The notes: generated by a model not told the origin, from the letters alone. Shown: positions 27,491 to 51,319, numbered from the stretch's first letter. The stretch: 64,000 nucleotides of DNA from Cristatella mucedo (GCA_009760855.2 WPIO01000002.1:6570001-6634000); one strand, 5' to 3'. Numbers and translations are program-made.

Positions 27491-28777
27491 TGGGCTAGAA
27501 GGACAGCACATCAATTAAAATCTCTATGTGAAAATAAATGAAATAAAATCTTTTTTCGTGGAGATTTCAGCAACAGTACTGTCATATTTATGGAGTGGAA
27601 GCTGCCTTATAGCTTGGTCATTGCATAGTTGGCGTTATCCTTATTGTTACGAACGTGGTCTAGCGGCACCCGTACAAAAGTCCTTAAAATCTCACAACTA
27701 CCCTATAAGACATATTAAAAGACACTGCATGCATAGTTTATACGCACTTGTAACTGTACATAAATATGTAAAAATGTACAGCAGATGAACATCCAAGTCT
27801 ATCAAATAAGAATGACTAATGAAGTAGTGGCAAAACAGCTCTCTAGCAAGCAGCTATAGAAAATAAATGAAACCACGACAGTAACAATCGCTGCTACGGA
27901 AGTAGACAAGTTCCAACGAACCAGTTACAATATCAACGAATGAGCAACTTACTTGATCATTCCTAATGCTCCAATTTTATTAAGGATCCTAACTATGGGT
28001 TTTTCTTCCGAGGACTGAACAGCTACCTAGTTGCGTCTGCCAGCCATTCCTTTTACGGTCCACCAAAATAGTAGAGGCTGGAATTTCCGTTTCAGTGAAG
28101 ATCGTAGTTTAAGCGGATCCTTACAACTCATTTTCACTTGTAATCCAGATATTGCGATAAGTATAATTAACAGTCATTCGAAGCTCTCCTGACAGTTCAA
28201 GTCGGTAGCCTTTTGGAGCTTTGGAGGTACTTTGAAGCGTTTCCGTAGGGACGGGACGAATATACGGAGAAATGGCTTTAGCTTGACGATCAATAGCCCG
28301 AGCCGTCAGCAACCCCTTAGAGAAATCACGTGACGGCCGCGGCATTGCAAAATAGTGAGTACGTGAGAGCGCGAAGAGCCTGCGCCAGCACGGCTGGCAT
28401 GAAGAGCTCAGCTTTGCGCGAGACTTGACGGCTATGGTAAGAATTTTGACAACAACCTGATCTTCAAGTCGCTGCTAAAACAGTTTCTTCAGTAACAGTC
28501 ACACGGAACTAGATGTACTGGATTGAGGACCAGTGTGCTGATGAAATTTAGAATCACGGTACAATTATTATGTAATTCTTGATAATGCGGCACGATAGAA
28601 TACCAAAAGCGCAGCGCACCAATGACCTGCTGGAGCTGGAAAACAATCATGGGCCTTCGTTCTGCGGGCTTAAAGTCTCAATTCTGGAAACTCAAAGAAA
28701 GTGGAAATGATGAACTGCTTTGCTAGCGTCCGTTCAATTAATTACAATTACACTATAGCTGAAAGAAGTCGAGCTGG
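27491..28777. other. No feature recognised
   Basis: Nothing recognised. Confidence 0.5.
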
Positions 28778-29072
28778 AATTTCCGCAACTCTTACGCAAC
28801 GACAACTACTCTCCTGCTGCCGACTATGGCTCATCCTTTTCAGCGATCCTGAGCTGCTACTTCCATGTTATTTACTACCTAAACTGCTCTCATGACTCTG
28901 CTATGCTTCCCACTTTCTGTTTGTTGGGTGAGACGAAGTCTGTTGGCAACCGAATGCGTACCGAAAGCCGCTTAGGCTGTGAGTTCGCTAAAAAAAACTC
29001 TCTTGCGTAACACCCACATGGTGTATATGACTTTGTGGAGTTACAGACGGAGATACATTACATTACAAACCA
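28778..29072 (+). mobile_element. LINE-B 3' end
   Basis: Plus-strand copy of the 3' end: gactatggctcatccttttc, then cgaatgcgtaccgaaagccg, ending gttacagacggagatacatt. It is 5' truncated to about 300 bp. Confidence 0.83.
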
Positions 29073-30374
29073 CATAGCAAAGACAGCAAGGCCGATAAAA
29101 GTTAGATTTAAATGTTGGCGTAAACGTCGGTCAATATCTCTGTTCTACACTGCCATGACGCAGCAATAAATATGGCTCTTGCTCAGAGAGTCACCTACGG
29201 ATTCATGGCCTGTTATTCTGAGTCCAACATTTGATGAGGCGAAGCTTTAACACGAGCCATTTTTTAACATTTATCGATCCTGCCATCTAGCAGCCCTGTG
29301 AAATCCATTAGGTTCTTCGCTTTAACTACACTGGGCGAAGTTACGAGCTCGAATAGGTTTGAAACACAAAATTCTAACCCAATGCGAGACAAGCTTAATC
29401 ACCGCACACCTTGGATTATGCCCACACCTGGGTTCCGCGAGCCACACACGTGATTGCCGTCACGGCGGGGCCATGTTATGCCATGAGGATCTTTCGAGAT
29501 AAGAAGAAGCGATAAATACGACTAAATGCTGCATACCTATTCAAGCAAACGGTCTTCTAACAGAGACATGCCTTTAACGACACGGACCGGATTTTATCTG
29601 CCAGGCATGGATTCCAACCGGCAAAGCAATTAGCTACTGCTGCATCTACTTCGGGCGCTGCTTGTTCTGCTGGCTAGCATGCTATCGGCTAAACAAGACG
29701 GATAACGTACCTTTTGGCTAAGAATATTAGCTTGTTTTCTCATAAACTAGCCGGAATTAGTAATCTGACCATTAAGAAGATACTCCGATCAGCAATTGAA
29801 TCGAAGTCCTCATACTGCATTTGCATTGAGTGAGAATCCGAAGGACCTGCTTATCGGCTGACGGTGGCTGAGTAAGGACCAGCCAGCCGATCGGCTAAGG
29901 AGTTCAGAGGGCGGCCAGTCTGGCACGGCCGGCCAAACGGGTCAGTCGACAAGCACAAATATACGCCGTTGTATTATCTAGAAGTAGCGACGTGAATCCT
30001 ACTACAGCTGTCGTACAAGTAGCAAAAGGAACGACAATCTCTTTGTAGACACTTTGAATGAGCCGCAACGAAAGCACGTCAGTTGGTATTCGATGACATG
30101 CACAGAGCGATGCGCACAAGCACAATGACATTAGTCACTCAGAAGAAGGAAATGCTGTGACGACAGATGGGTCTCAAGCTTTTCTTTTAATTAGTTGACT
30201 CAAAGGGAGTCGTGACAAGGGAGTGAGTTCAAGGCATTGCTAGCATTTGAAATAAATTCACTGTCTCCAAGAAGATCCGAGGTTGGTTGAAGGCAAAACT
30301 AAACGAATTGAGTCAGAGAAGCACGACGATGCGATTGCCGATTGCGAAGTAGATCAGATAGGTAGACAGGGGCA
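29073..30374. other. No feature recognised
   Basis: A tRNA-like gattccaaccgg near 29605 hints at a very old SINE. Nothing else was seen. Confidence 0.45.
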
Positions 30375-30445
30375 AGATAACTAAAGAACCCTAAAGTGAG
30401 TGATAAAACTTTGAAGTCGACTCGCTGTTTAATGGACAGCACGTG
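30375..30445 (-). mobile_element. Short LINE-A-like fragment
   Basis: The sequence aaagtgagtgataaaacttt, gaagtcgactcgctgttt matches the block aaagtgagcgacaaaacctt in the copy at 44938-46345. Too short for more. Confidence 0.5.
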
Positions 30446-30469
30446 AATGTCGTCGAGATGCAGTGCTCG

Positions 30470-31515
30470 GCTATAACTTTTAAGCCGACGACACTCAGCT
30501 GTTTTGTTATTTTAATCATCCAATCTGCTCCAGCCGCTGATAAGCTGAATGCTTGCATTGCCGGTATTCGATCTTGGATGTCGGAAGTTCTACTAGTAGA
30601 ACCACAATAAGACCAAACAGCTATTCATAGGACTTCGAATGCACGCGGCTCGACTAGAAGACTGCTCTTTTAATCGGTGATGCTTCTATGAGGCAGTCAT
30701 TTCTGTTCTCGGAATTTAGGCAGTAGTTACCTGCCTCAATTTTGAAAAGTTTCATAATAGAGGACTGCGTCCACGGCTAGTCATCACATACTATCCCTAC
30801 CTAATAGTAGTAGGTAGCATACCAGGGCAAAGTGCAATAAACGTACTTACCTCTGGGTCTGTAAGAGCTAGATTATTGCAATTTCCATTTCGGTTCGGCT
30901 ACCGTAGCTACTAAGCCACAGCAGTTAAGTGAACAATATGGCTGGTCTAGTTAACAAATCCTAGAGGTTTGACCACGTGTCTCCCTTGCTAAAGAAGCTT
31001 TAATGGCTTACGGTTGATCAACTTATTGAGTTAAGTTACTCAGAAAGTCTGCTAATACTTTGGCCCTTCATACCCAGCTGAACTGCTTCGCATATTTCAG
31101 ATTATGTATGCCCTCGGATCCTCTATGGACAATAAATTTGCTGTTCTGTTCCTAAACTTAAAAACCATTGACAGCAGAGACTTTTGCTCTGCAAGTGCAC
31201 TAGGCTAGACTCTAATACTAATTTCCACAATTTCAGCAACTACATCTCTCCTGCTACCAAGTGTGGCACAACCTTTCCAGCCGTTCTGGGCTGCTACGTC
31301 TACACTACTCCCTACATTGACTGTCCTCCTGACTCTGCTATGCTTTCTACTTTATCCTTTTTTGCTGGAGATGAAGTATGTTGGCTACCTCATGGGTTAC
31401 GAAAGCTACTTATGATTTGAGCGAACTAGAAAGCTCTCCTGTGTAACACTCACCTTGACCAAGGTCTTTGTGGTCGAGCTGCAGATGGAGATATATTACA
31501 CAACATTATTGTATC
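30470..31515 (+). mobile_element. LINE-B-like copy, heavily decayed
   Basis: At 30485-30570 the translation gives a damaged catalytic block (ADDTQLF) and NACIAGIRSWM, both from the reverse transcriptase. At 31230-31500 the LINE-B 3' end follows (tccagccgttctgggctgct, ending gcagatggagatatattaca). The part between is stop-filled. Confidence 0.65.
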
Positions 31516-31551
31516 TGTGTGGTCTAGTTATAGAATGAGATATATTACACT

Positions 31552-31830
31552 AGTGTGGCAACTACGATGCTCACGACAGAACGCTTGACTGTGGCGGATT
31601 TGCACCAACTGTAAACCCCTCATTGCACAGGCCGGAAGACCTGCAAGTACTGAGTGACAGAAGTCGAGACTGGACATCACAAATGTATGGACAATGGAGC
31701 TATAACGGACGTCAGTGATATGTCATTTTGTAGTAGGTCACCCAGATCTCGTGCAGATGCAATAGAAGATGTGCTGGCTCAGCACATGCTGAGGGTTAGA
31801 ATTGCCAATTCTTCATAAATACGAGGTTTA
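31552..31830 (-). mobile_element. LINE-A internal fragment
   Basis: The sequence from tgtggcaactacgatgctca to about 31830 matches, with changes, the reverse-transcriptase part of the copy at 44938-46345 (around 45640-45960). It abuts the 3' end of a LINE-B copy, suggesting nested or adjacent insertion. Confidence 0.7.
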
Positions 31831-33033
31831 CCGAAGCTGTCGATGGGCCAACGAGCCAGTCGATGCTCAACACTGGTTTGGGCCTTCTGTGCCACGGAGC
31901 ATTCAGGCTATGTTGGACTTCTCGGCCGGTATTGGGAGGGGCGGCCAGCTGGTTCCTTGCGCCGGGTGACGTCGGGCAGATTTAGATGGTACAGCTAGTG
32001 CCCTTCTATCCAAGCCCCTGCTAATCGATGTTTATCACTCGAACGTCGCCGAAAGACAACCAGCAAGCAAGCAGCTTAAGTGCTGCAGGAAACAGTGACA
32101 ATGAGACAATATTGAGCCAGCTCTAATCATGGCTTTCCAACCGGGTTGAATCAGGGAGGGCCACTGGCAAGATCTGCTAGCCATATAATCACTAGTCACT
32201 ACTCAGATGCTTGCTCTTAAAGGTCCCTCTATGATCCCCATTTGCATAACTCCTCAAGAGCAAATTCAGACCCATGTCATGACTTATCCCTTCTAGGCTG
32301 ACTCTATCCAGCTCTTATCACTCCGAGCCACATGTGTAAGCTACAGAATGGGTATAAGGATTGACAGTACTTATCACGTTATATCCCCCTCCCTGTTGAA
32401 AACACATGGGGATTGTTTAGGGTGGAATGTGGGTACATATAGAGTAAGAAAGGTCAGTGTTCATAATTCGTTGAAATCAAAATCAAAACAAGTATTCTAG
32501 AGCTCTCAGAGCCAAATTGAAATCACTGAAAGATATTGCAGTACTGTTCCCTGCTGCAGAGCACTGATGGTGCCAAAAACCCTTGTATCTGACATGTATA
32601 CATCAATATTTGTAAGGCCAAAGGCTAATAAGTAGTCAGGCCACTCTCTAACGTGCAAGATCGACCAGCAATTTTCATATGAACATCGTAAACTTAACGC
32701 TGGACGATGAACCTCATGTTCCAGCACTGAAGCTAGAATAGAGAGCAAATGATGTACCCAGAAATGCAAATGAAATAATAACTCAACGCTTGTGGAAAAT
32801 CGCTAATTTACTGCAAAAATTAGTTGAAAGGTAAATCTGGTATCAGAATATCTCGTCGAGTGCACAAGGCTTGCTGCATAGTACCATCAATGAAGCTAGG
32901 GTGGTGGAAACACACAAATTCAATTCGTTGTTTGCACCGCAACATCCACAAGTGCTACTACGACTCTGAGTTGCATGGCATGGGCGACAAACCACAGACG
33001 CCGGATGCAAGCAGATGTATGTGAGCTGCCAGC
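31831..33033. other. Downstream of AIFM1; no feature recognised
   Basis: Contains whatever 3' UTR AIFM1 has (minus strand, below 33034). No clear polyadenylation signal or second gene was seen. Confidence 0.45.
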
Positions 33034-44024
<10,991 letters not shown>

Positions 44025-44814
44025 GGCTCTGCTGGCACCACAGGTGCAGACAGGTAGACCGTTGGGCAGACAGGTAATAATAGCATAATAACAAGCCCAG
44101 GAGGCAGGCAGCAAAGGGCTGGCTAGCTCATGAGAGCACTAGCAGTGTCACAGCTGCTGTAACAGGACTAATCCAGCTTGTGCCTAGTGGGGGGGGGGGA
44201 GGATGAGGGAATGCAAAAATTGGTGATGGTGTGGCTTGGCCTGCTTGCTTAGTCTGCTTTCCTCATTTTATCAACCGGATGTGACTGAACTGTTTGGGCC
44301 AAGCTGGTTCGCTAGCAGACAAACATCCAGGACCTTTGCTAAGCATCTGACACATGGCAAGGCATGGTTCAACGACTCTGCTTTGCTCAGCAAAAAGAGC
44401 AACTTGAAATATATCAGGCCGCAACAGCCCGGGTTGGCTAGCTGCAGGCGGAAATTGCGTGAACAGACTAGCAAGTTGACTACAAGCTCGGCAGGCTGTG
44501 AACAGACTAGCAAGTTGACTGCAAGCTCGGCAGCCTAAGATCTCATCCCGTTATAACAGGTAACGTTAATGGCGATGGGTACACTGCTGAGACCTTGCAG
44601 TTGACAATGTATGCTGAGTAACTTTAAAGCAAGGACAGTGAGGCAAGAAAACTGCTCTCATAAGCAAGCAGCATTACTGGAACGTTGTACGTCAGCACGC
44701 CCACTGCAAGAGTATAGCTGGAGCTAGCGATACAACTACCACCACTAAACAAGTAATGGAAAGCCATCGGCATGCTGCTGGGTAAGTTTGTTCCTGAACA
44801 CCAAAGCACGTTTT
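44025..44814 (-). other. Region upstream of the AIFM1 start codon
   Basis: It must hold the 5' UTR and possibly the promoter. A poly-G run stands at about 44190 and a 39-bp duplication at 44459. No TATA box or other promoter element could be assigned. Confidence 0.4.
44459..44536 (+). repeat. 39-bp tandem duplication
   Basis: gaacagactagcaagttgac followed by t(a/g)caagctcggcag occurs twice in direct succession, with one or two differences. Confidence 0.9.
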
Positions 44815-44937
44815 TTTTATTCATTTGTAGAGCGCCCAAGGTGACTTAATCTCTATTCAGGCACTTCAAATATGCCACGGGCTCGAGCCCACAACCTTTG
44901 TAGGCGAATACATTCACCTTGACCTTGGTTCGAGGTG
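44815..44937 (-). mobile_element. SINE-2 copy, head rearranged
   Basis: The tail (tttgtagagcgcccaaggtg) and the B-box side (gggctcgagcccacaacctt) are clear. The A-box side is altered by a repeated ttcacctt/gaggtgaa stretch. It joins the (AAT)n end of a LINE-A copy at 44938. Confidence 0.75.
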
Positions 44938-46345
44938 AATAATAATAATAATAATAATAATATTGCACTTGATAAAGCGCCCTCAGAGAACTTAATCTCT
45001 TTCTAGGCGCTTTACATTTGCTGCAAAGTGATACGCAATAGAATAGTAAGTAAAATCATGCTTGAAAAACAAACAAAATGAATAACGTGGTGGCAATAGA
45101 ATAGTAGGTAAAATCATGCTTGAAAAACAAACAAAATGAATAACGTGGTGGCAATAGAATAGTAGGTAAAATCATGCTTGAAAAACAAACAAAATGAATA
45201 ACATGGTTAGGGGTTACATGCACTGGGTCAGCATGCAAATGTGGTTAGTGGCAGCATGAACAGTGTCAGCACGCATAAGCACATCGAGGACGAATCACAA
45301 GGACCCACTAAATGCTGTCCTAAATAGGTATGTTTTTAAGTTTCTTTTAAATGTGGTCAGGTCAGGGGATGTTCTGATGCAGGTCGGGAGGGAGTTCCAG
45401 GCTGTGGGAGCATACGAGCTGAATGCACGGTCTCCAAAGGATTTAAGGTTTGTACGAGGTATTTCTAGACTGTTGGATTCCGAAAAGCGAGTGGTACGAT
45501 GCTTTGCCTGATGGGGTAGTTAGTATCTCTGAAAGATAGGCTGGAGCCATAGAATGAAGAGACCTAAAAGTGAGCGACAAAACCTTGAAGTCAATCCGTT
45601 GCTTGACTGGTAACCAGTGCAGGTCGGCGAGAAGTGGAGTAATGTGGCAACTGCGACGCTCACGACAGACAAGCCTAGCTGCAGAGTTTTGCACCAGCTG
45701 CAATCGCCTGATCGCACATGCTGGTAGGCCAGTAAGCAGTGAGTTGCAGAAGTCGAGACGAGATGTCACGAATGCATGGACCAACTTGGACGTGGTATCC
45801 TTATCTAAACAAGCCCTAATTTTAGCAATGTTATGAAGCTGAAAATAGGCTGATTTGACTGTGGAGCTGATGTGGTCGTCTAACGAGAGGTGGCTTTGGA
45901 ATATGACACCTAGATTTCGAGCTGATGCAACTGGAGATATGCTGGCAGAGCCAATTTTGAAAGTCAGCCTTTCCAATTTCTGAATAACACTAGGTTTGCC
46001 CATAACTAGTAAGTTAGTTTTATCATCGTTTAGTTTTAGAAAATTTGCTGCCATCCATGATCGGATGTCATCAATACATGCAGCAAGTGAGTTGAGAGAA
46101 TTTGAGGTGCTCGAAGGCTGGGAGGGATCAAAGCAAAGGTACAACTGAGTGTCATCCGCATAGAAGTGAAAGCCTAGATTGTGCTTGGCAATCACATCAG
46201 CGAGAGGGAGAGTATAAACGGTGAAAAGGACCGGACCTAGCACAGAGCCCTGAGGTACTCCATATTTTTGAGGTACTTCACCACTGGCCCAGACCAGCTC
46301 GGCAACGTTAGCAAACGATCCTTCACATCGTCCACAATAGTCATA
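44938..46345 (-). mobile_element. LINE-A copy with reverse-transcriptase domain
   Basis: This is the best copy in the window of a CR1/L2-type non-LTR element. From about 46330 down to 45443 it reads the reverse transcriptase from VPQGSVLGPVLFTVYTLPLA, through the catalytic YADDTQLYL, to the thumb region (LDFCNSLLTGLP, ITPLLADLHWLPVKQRIDFK). After a frame break near 45440-45520 it continues with the family's C-terminal stretch. It ends with the tail and (AAT)n at 44938-44962 (plus-strand view). The endonuclease and first RT blocks are missing (5' truncation at about 46345). It lies upstream of the AIFM1 start codon. Confidence 0.9.
45035..45208 (-). repeat. Three tandem 58-bp units in a LINE-A 3' region
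   Basis: The unit beginning gcaatagaatagtaagtaaa starts at 45035, 45093 and 45151, with only a few differences between copies. Other LINE-A copies (for example 56570) have a single unit. Confidence 0.92.
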
Positions 46346-46440
46346 TTAATAACAGTATATATTTCCATAGCCCCTTTTGAGAACTTTTCCCCTTTCTACG
46401 CACTTGACACACGCTGTAAAGGAAGCGTGACAACGTGATT
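46345..46440 (-). mobile_element. Diverged LINE tail-like fragment
   Basis: The motif order tagccccttttgagaacttt, ctttctacgcacttgacaca mirrors the LINE-A tail read on the minus strand, but with many changes. It may be a related subfamily. Confidence 0.4.
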
Positions 46441-46989
46441 AGTGGTAGACTCGGCTGCTTGACCAAGCTGGTGCATCCTGCACTGTGCAACTCGGAAGGT
46501 CGGTCTCGCACTCAGCCTGACCATCCGGGCACCTCATTTCTCATACTGCCCCTCGGTGCTTGGTGGCTTTGGCCGCAAGATAGCAGTCACCTTGCATTTC
46601 CTCTTCATTTCAGGCCCTCGGTGCAGTGGTACCAGAGGCACAGGGCGCCCCCAGGTGGCTATGGCTTGCACACGGGGGGGGGGTACACACAGTGCACGAA
46701 GGCTGCCTGCACACCCTGCACGTAGGAACTGCCAAGCTCACGAGCAGCACGGCCTTCACGACTTTGCTTGCACTGTGCTTTCGTCGGTTATAGGAAAGGA
46801 AGTAGGGCAAATGGGCATCAGCCTTTCACTGCACCCGATATACCATTCTAATGATTGGCTGCCTTTGTCCAAGAGGACTGACCGTCCTCGGCTACTCCCA
46901 TTTTTGGGCAGTGCCTGCAGCAAGCAGGCTGTTCAACATTGAAGCCAGCGTAGGCTTATATTTATGTCAGATAAACACGGTTTTAGTTA
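46441..46989. other. No gene; GC-richer stretch
   Basis: A poly-G run at about 46673-46682 and cac-rich sequence. Open frames of up to 128 codons resemble nothing. Confidence 0.45.
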
Positions 46990-47260
46990 TCTTTCCATTT
47001 CAAGTTTCTCTCTAAACACTAAAACCCAAACTCTAAACGCAACAAAGTACAAAATCTAACCAGTACACCATAAGCCGTAAACCCCAGAACATATAAATCT
47101 ACTAAAATCCTTGAAATACTAAATACTAAAATAAGTAAATATAATAAAATGAAAACATAATGAATAAATATATAAAATAAATAAAATATAGTAATATAAT
47201 AAATAATAATAACTTAAAATAAATAAATAAATAAAAAGAAATACTAAAATTCGGGCTTGT
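46990..47260 (+). repeat. A-rich, CTAAA-like low-complexity tract (left flank)
   Basis: Degenerate repeats of the kind aaacactaaaacccaaactc, then aataaataaataaa-type sequence. The tract resumes after the LINE-A copy at 47999-48060 (actaaacccaaaatcctaaa), so that copy was inserted into it. Confidence 0.6.
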
Positions 47261-47261
47261 A

Positions 47262-47998
47262 AGGATACCACGTCCAAGTTGGTCCATGCATTCGTGACAT
47301 CCCGTCTCGACTTCTGCAACTCACTGCTTACGGCCTACCGGCATGTGCGATCAGGAGATTGCAGCTGGTGCAAAACTTCCACAGCTAGGCTTGTCTGTCG
47401 TGAGCGGCGCAGTTGCCACATTACTCCACTTCTCACCGACCTGCACTGGCTACCAGTCAAGCAACGGATTGACTTCAAGGTTTTGTTGCTCACTTTTAGG
47501 TCCCTTCATTCTTTGGCTCCAGCCTATCTCTCAGATACACTCCCCCATCAGGCCAAGCATCCGACCACCCGCTTTTCGGAATCCAACAGTCTACAAGTAC
47601 CTCGTACAAACCTCAAATCCTTTGGAGACAGTGCATTTAGTTCGTATGCTCCCAAAGCCTGGAACTCCCTCCCGACTTGCGTCAGAACATCCCTTGACCT
47701 GACCACATTTAAAAAGAACTTAAAAACACCTATTTAGGAGAGCATTTATTGGGTCCCTGTGATTCGTCCTTCATGTGCTTATGCGTGCTGACACTGTGCA
47801 TGCTGCCACCTACCACATTTGCATGCTGACCCTGTGCATGTCACCCCCTAACCATGTTATTCATTTTGTTTGTTTATCAAGCATGATTTACTCACCATTC
47901 AATTGTGTTTCCCTTTGCAGCAAATGTAAAGCGCCTTGAGAGAGATTGAGTTCTCTGAGGGGGCTTTATCAAGTGCATTATTATTATTATTATTATTA
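47262..47998 (+). mobile_element. LINE-A copy, 3' part
   Basis: Encodes VHAFVTSRLDFCNSLLT, a short frame shift at the CAIRRLQLVQ block, then CHITPLLTDLHWLPVKQRID and the C-terminal stretch up to about 47737. It ends with the tail and (ATT)n at 47978-47998. It is 5' truncated and lies inside an A-rich, CTAAA-like low-complexity tract. Confidence 0.88.
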
Positions 47999-48060
47999 TA
48001 ACCAATTAATACTAAACCCAAAATCCTAAACCATAAGCTAAAAATACAACTACAAACGTG

Positions 48061-50102
48061 TTTATTTAGTGTAAATATTAACATACACTGGCGACCATCT
48101 TAAACAGTCTGCTGTGAGAACTGTGCCCATAGCAGATCTGACATGGTCTGAACAAACGACACCCTATTAGCTGTGCAGTCAGCTGTGACACGCTATAACT
48201 TAGCTCAAACCTTGCAAAGACACGAGCCCAACCAATTCCACACACTCTGCCATCATTCTGGAACACCAGATTCTATTCCAGCACCAGAAGCCCCATCAGA
48301 CAAAGCTTGACATGGCGTCAAAAGTCCTTATTTCTGAAACCATGAGGCAGCTAAAAGCGATCCCATTCTTGTTTTGTATTATAATGCAATTAGATATATC
48401 TCTGTCTGTAAGCTCACAAAGACCATATGAGTACCATGCACGAATGTTGTGTCTAGCGAACTCAAAGCTTAAGCGACTTTCCGTATGCATTCGATAACAG
48501 CAGACTTCACGGCACTCTTGCCACAGTAGAAAGACATGCACCCATTCGTCAGGACGAATGGTCAAAACGGTGGCACTGGCACCATGCACACCAAACTGTG
48601 GTACAATACAAGCCAGCCAAGCAGTAAAGACTGTTATAGAGAAGGTACGGTTCCCACTCACAGGGCAGGCCTCAAGGCCAACTAAGTTTACAGCATGTCC
48701 GTTAGTCCACTTTGCTAGCCAAAAGCTCAACCAAGACTTGTGATCACTAGCAGTGTTCATACAAGGGAAATCGCCGAAAGCGATCAACAGTGTAACTGAA
48801 TTTTTTAAATCAAAATAAAAATGCATCCCAATTGAAACCACCACCAGGCCACTAGCACCAGGCCACTAGCACCACTAACCCACGGCTTCTATATAGACAG
48901 GAAGCCACTGCAGTTAATGCTCCTCGCAGAATCGCTCAACGTAATGGAGAATGCGCGCCAAGGCCACACACTAAGACGAATGTCAAGCTAGCTCCAGCCA
49001 CTGGCGCGACGCACCAATCCGGTGCCGGAACCAGATTGGGCCGCACCTGACCGGAAAAAACGCATCAGTAACGCATGCTCACTCGCCAACGAAAATTTTC
49101 ACATAGCGATAGCCACTAAAGTAACCACGACTGCAAGCGCTGATGACAAGCCCCCAGCTCAACAACAAGGCCTGCAGACCAGCTTTGCCAAGACAAGGGG
49201 AAGCTCAGTCTGCACCACCATGAAACAGCAGCCTGAGTACAAATTATGCAGCCACGACAGCTTAAAGTGCAAAAATTGCTTCCACGGAACCTAATTAGTG
49301 TTATAAGAGTTTACCGGGCTGTGAGATTGACGGTCGAGCCCGTAAGGCATACGCCAGCGAGGTATGCAACCGACGCCGGAACATGGCGGAAGTGTGGGAT
49401 GACACGTGCGCTCGCTTGGGTACCGGCTAACGATATTGCGGTCTGCATCTGAGAATAGCTATAGACTTATCGAATTATATTAAATATAAAAATTTCAAAG
49501 AATTTTTCTATATTCCTTATTGACAAATCCCTTTAAAACTTAGTTCTGAGTTATCCGCATATTCATGCCTCGACTCCGGCTGGCCCTGCCCGTGGGCGAT
49601 TGGTGAAGCCCTTTTAGTCGACTCATTTTTCATTGATTGAGCTCTTTCCTACTGAAAAGTCTTTGGTTATTAGTATCTCTCCTATAGCTATGGTTGAATT
49701 ATTCCAAAGGAATGTATTCCAGTAGTAGCTTAAGCTGCCCAGAAATCAAGAACTCGTGAGGTAGTCAAGCAGTCGCGTTGCCATAGATACATCAGAACTA
49801 ACCTCCATTTCCTTTTATGCGAAGGAGGCGGGCACTTAAATGAACGACTTGGTTCCTCAGTCGGTCTTCTTCGCTTCCATCCGTCTGAGCGAAGCGCTTG
49901 AACTAGGCGAACCGCATGCATCAACTATTCGAGTACGAAGTGCCTCGATAACTCGGTAGCTTAGACCACGGCCACGGGTAGACAGCTGACGCCGCTGCGA
50001 TGAGGTTCGGTTCATCCGATAGCACTGGTACATATGCGGCCGCGCGTCTACCCCACCTTCTTCGTTTGCACAAAATCAGCACCTTGGTATTTTGAGCGGC
50101 CG
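48061..50102. other. No gene recognised
   Basis: Apart from the LINE-B end at 48385-48540, a stretch of about 100 codons (48541-48844) is open on the minus strand with several Trp and Cys but no recognisable domain. A short tandem duplication (gccactagcaccag) is at 48848-48875. Confidence 0.45.
48385..48540 (-). mobile_element. LINE-B 3' end fragment
   Basis: In plus-strand view atatctctgtctgtaagctc is followed by gcgaactcaaagcttaagcg and cgtatgcattcgataacagc, the same order as the other LINE-B ends. Confidence 0.75.
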
Positions 50103-50458
50103 TGCATATAGTTCGTATGCTCCCAAAGCCTGGAACTCCCTCCCGGCTTGCGTCAGAACATCCCCTGACTTGACAGGATTTAAAAGGAATTAAAAAACAC
50201 ACCTATTTAGGACAGCATTTAGTGGGTCCCTGTGATTCTTCTTTCATGTGCTTTGTGCGTGCTGACACTGTGCATGCTGCCACTAACCACATTTGCATGC
50301 TGACCCTGTGCGTGTCACCCCTAACCATGTTTTTCATGTTGTTCATCAAGCATGATTTACTCACTATTTAATTGCGTTTCCCTTTGCAGCAGATGTAAAG
50401 CACCTAGAGAGATATTTAGTTCTCTGAGGGCGCTTTATCAAGTGCATTATTACTAATA
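50103..50458 (+). mobile_element. LINE-A copy, 3' 350 bp
   Basis: Begins at tagttcgtatgctcccaaag, runs through the C-terminal stretch and the cgtgctgacactgtgcatgc spacer, and ends in tctctgagggcgctttatca followed by ATTATTA. The (CT)n tract at 50481 follows soon after. Confidence 0.85.
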
Positions 50459-50477
50459 TTTCGTTGATTTACTGGCG

Positions 50478-50594
<117 letters not shown>

Positions 50595-51319
50595 TTGTAT
50601 ACGACTGTCTGTTCGACTATTGCTGTTTTCACTCTTAAAATTGACCCAAACGAGCAAAGCTGAGGTTAAAGTAAATGCAAAACAGTCCACATGATTTATT
50701 TAGGATGACAATCACAGCACCGGCGGTAGACCATTTATGCTAGTTGGAAGTGAGTGAGCGCTACCCGACTAGCGATCACTTCTGCCATTACGGATAACCT
50801 GAACTCGACGGGTTTCAGAGTTACATTAGATACGACAGCATGCAAACGACTTGAAATGTATACCGTAATTCAGCCGGCGATAATATATTACTGTCTGTAA
50901 CTCTAAGCGGCCGCTGAGCCTCGGCTCATAGATGTTTTGTGTGGTTAAGGGCCGAAATGAGGTGGGTCTGTCAAGAAACTGCCACGAAACTTTGGCAGAA
51001 TGCTTTTCATTGTTTGCCTGTAGGTAAATTAAACTGCTCCCTAGCAGCTGCGATGCTCTTGGCACGAGCAATGTTTTCAATCGTTTGTGGACAGCCGGCT
51101 TTATTCTTTACGCTCGCCCAGGCGGTTAAGCGTCCCAACACGGCCTGCTGCATGCTTCCCATACCATCACCAATGCAGACCCTATAGGGGGCACGGGCGC
51201 TCTATGGCGGTGCGAAGAAGATGAACGTTGGCCCCACAAGCGAGATGCGGTACTGGCGACGGCGGCTGTATTGTATAATACCAAGGCAACAAGCGTACTC
51301 AGCACGCCCGTTGGCCGAG
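50595..51319. other. No gene recognised
   Basis: A trace of a LINE-B end (tattactgtctgtaactcta) is at about 50886. Nothing else was seen. Confidence 0.45.

Noticed and set aside
48296..48844. 182-codon open frame on the minus strand
   Set aside because: Its C-terminal part is LINE-B 3' sequence; the rest has no recognisable domain or splice sites, so it is not called as a gene.
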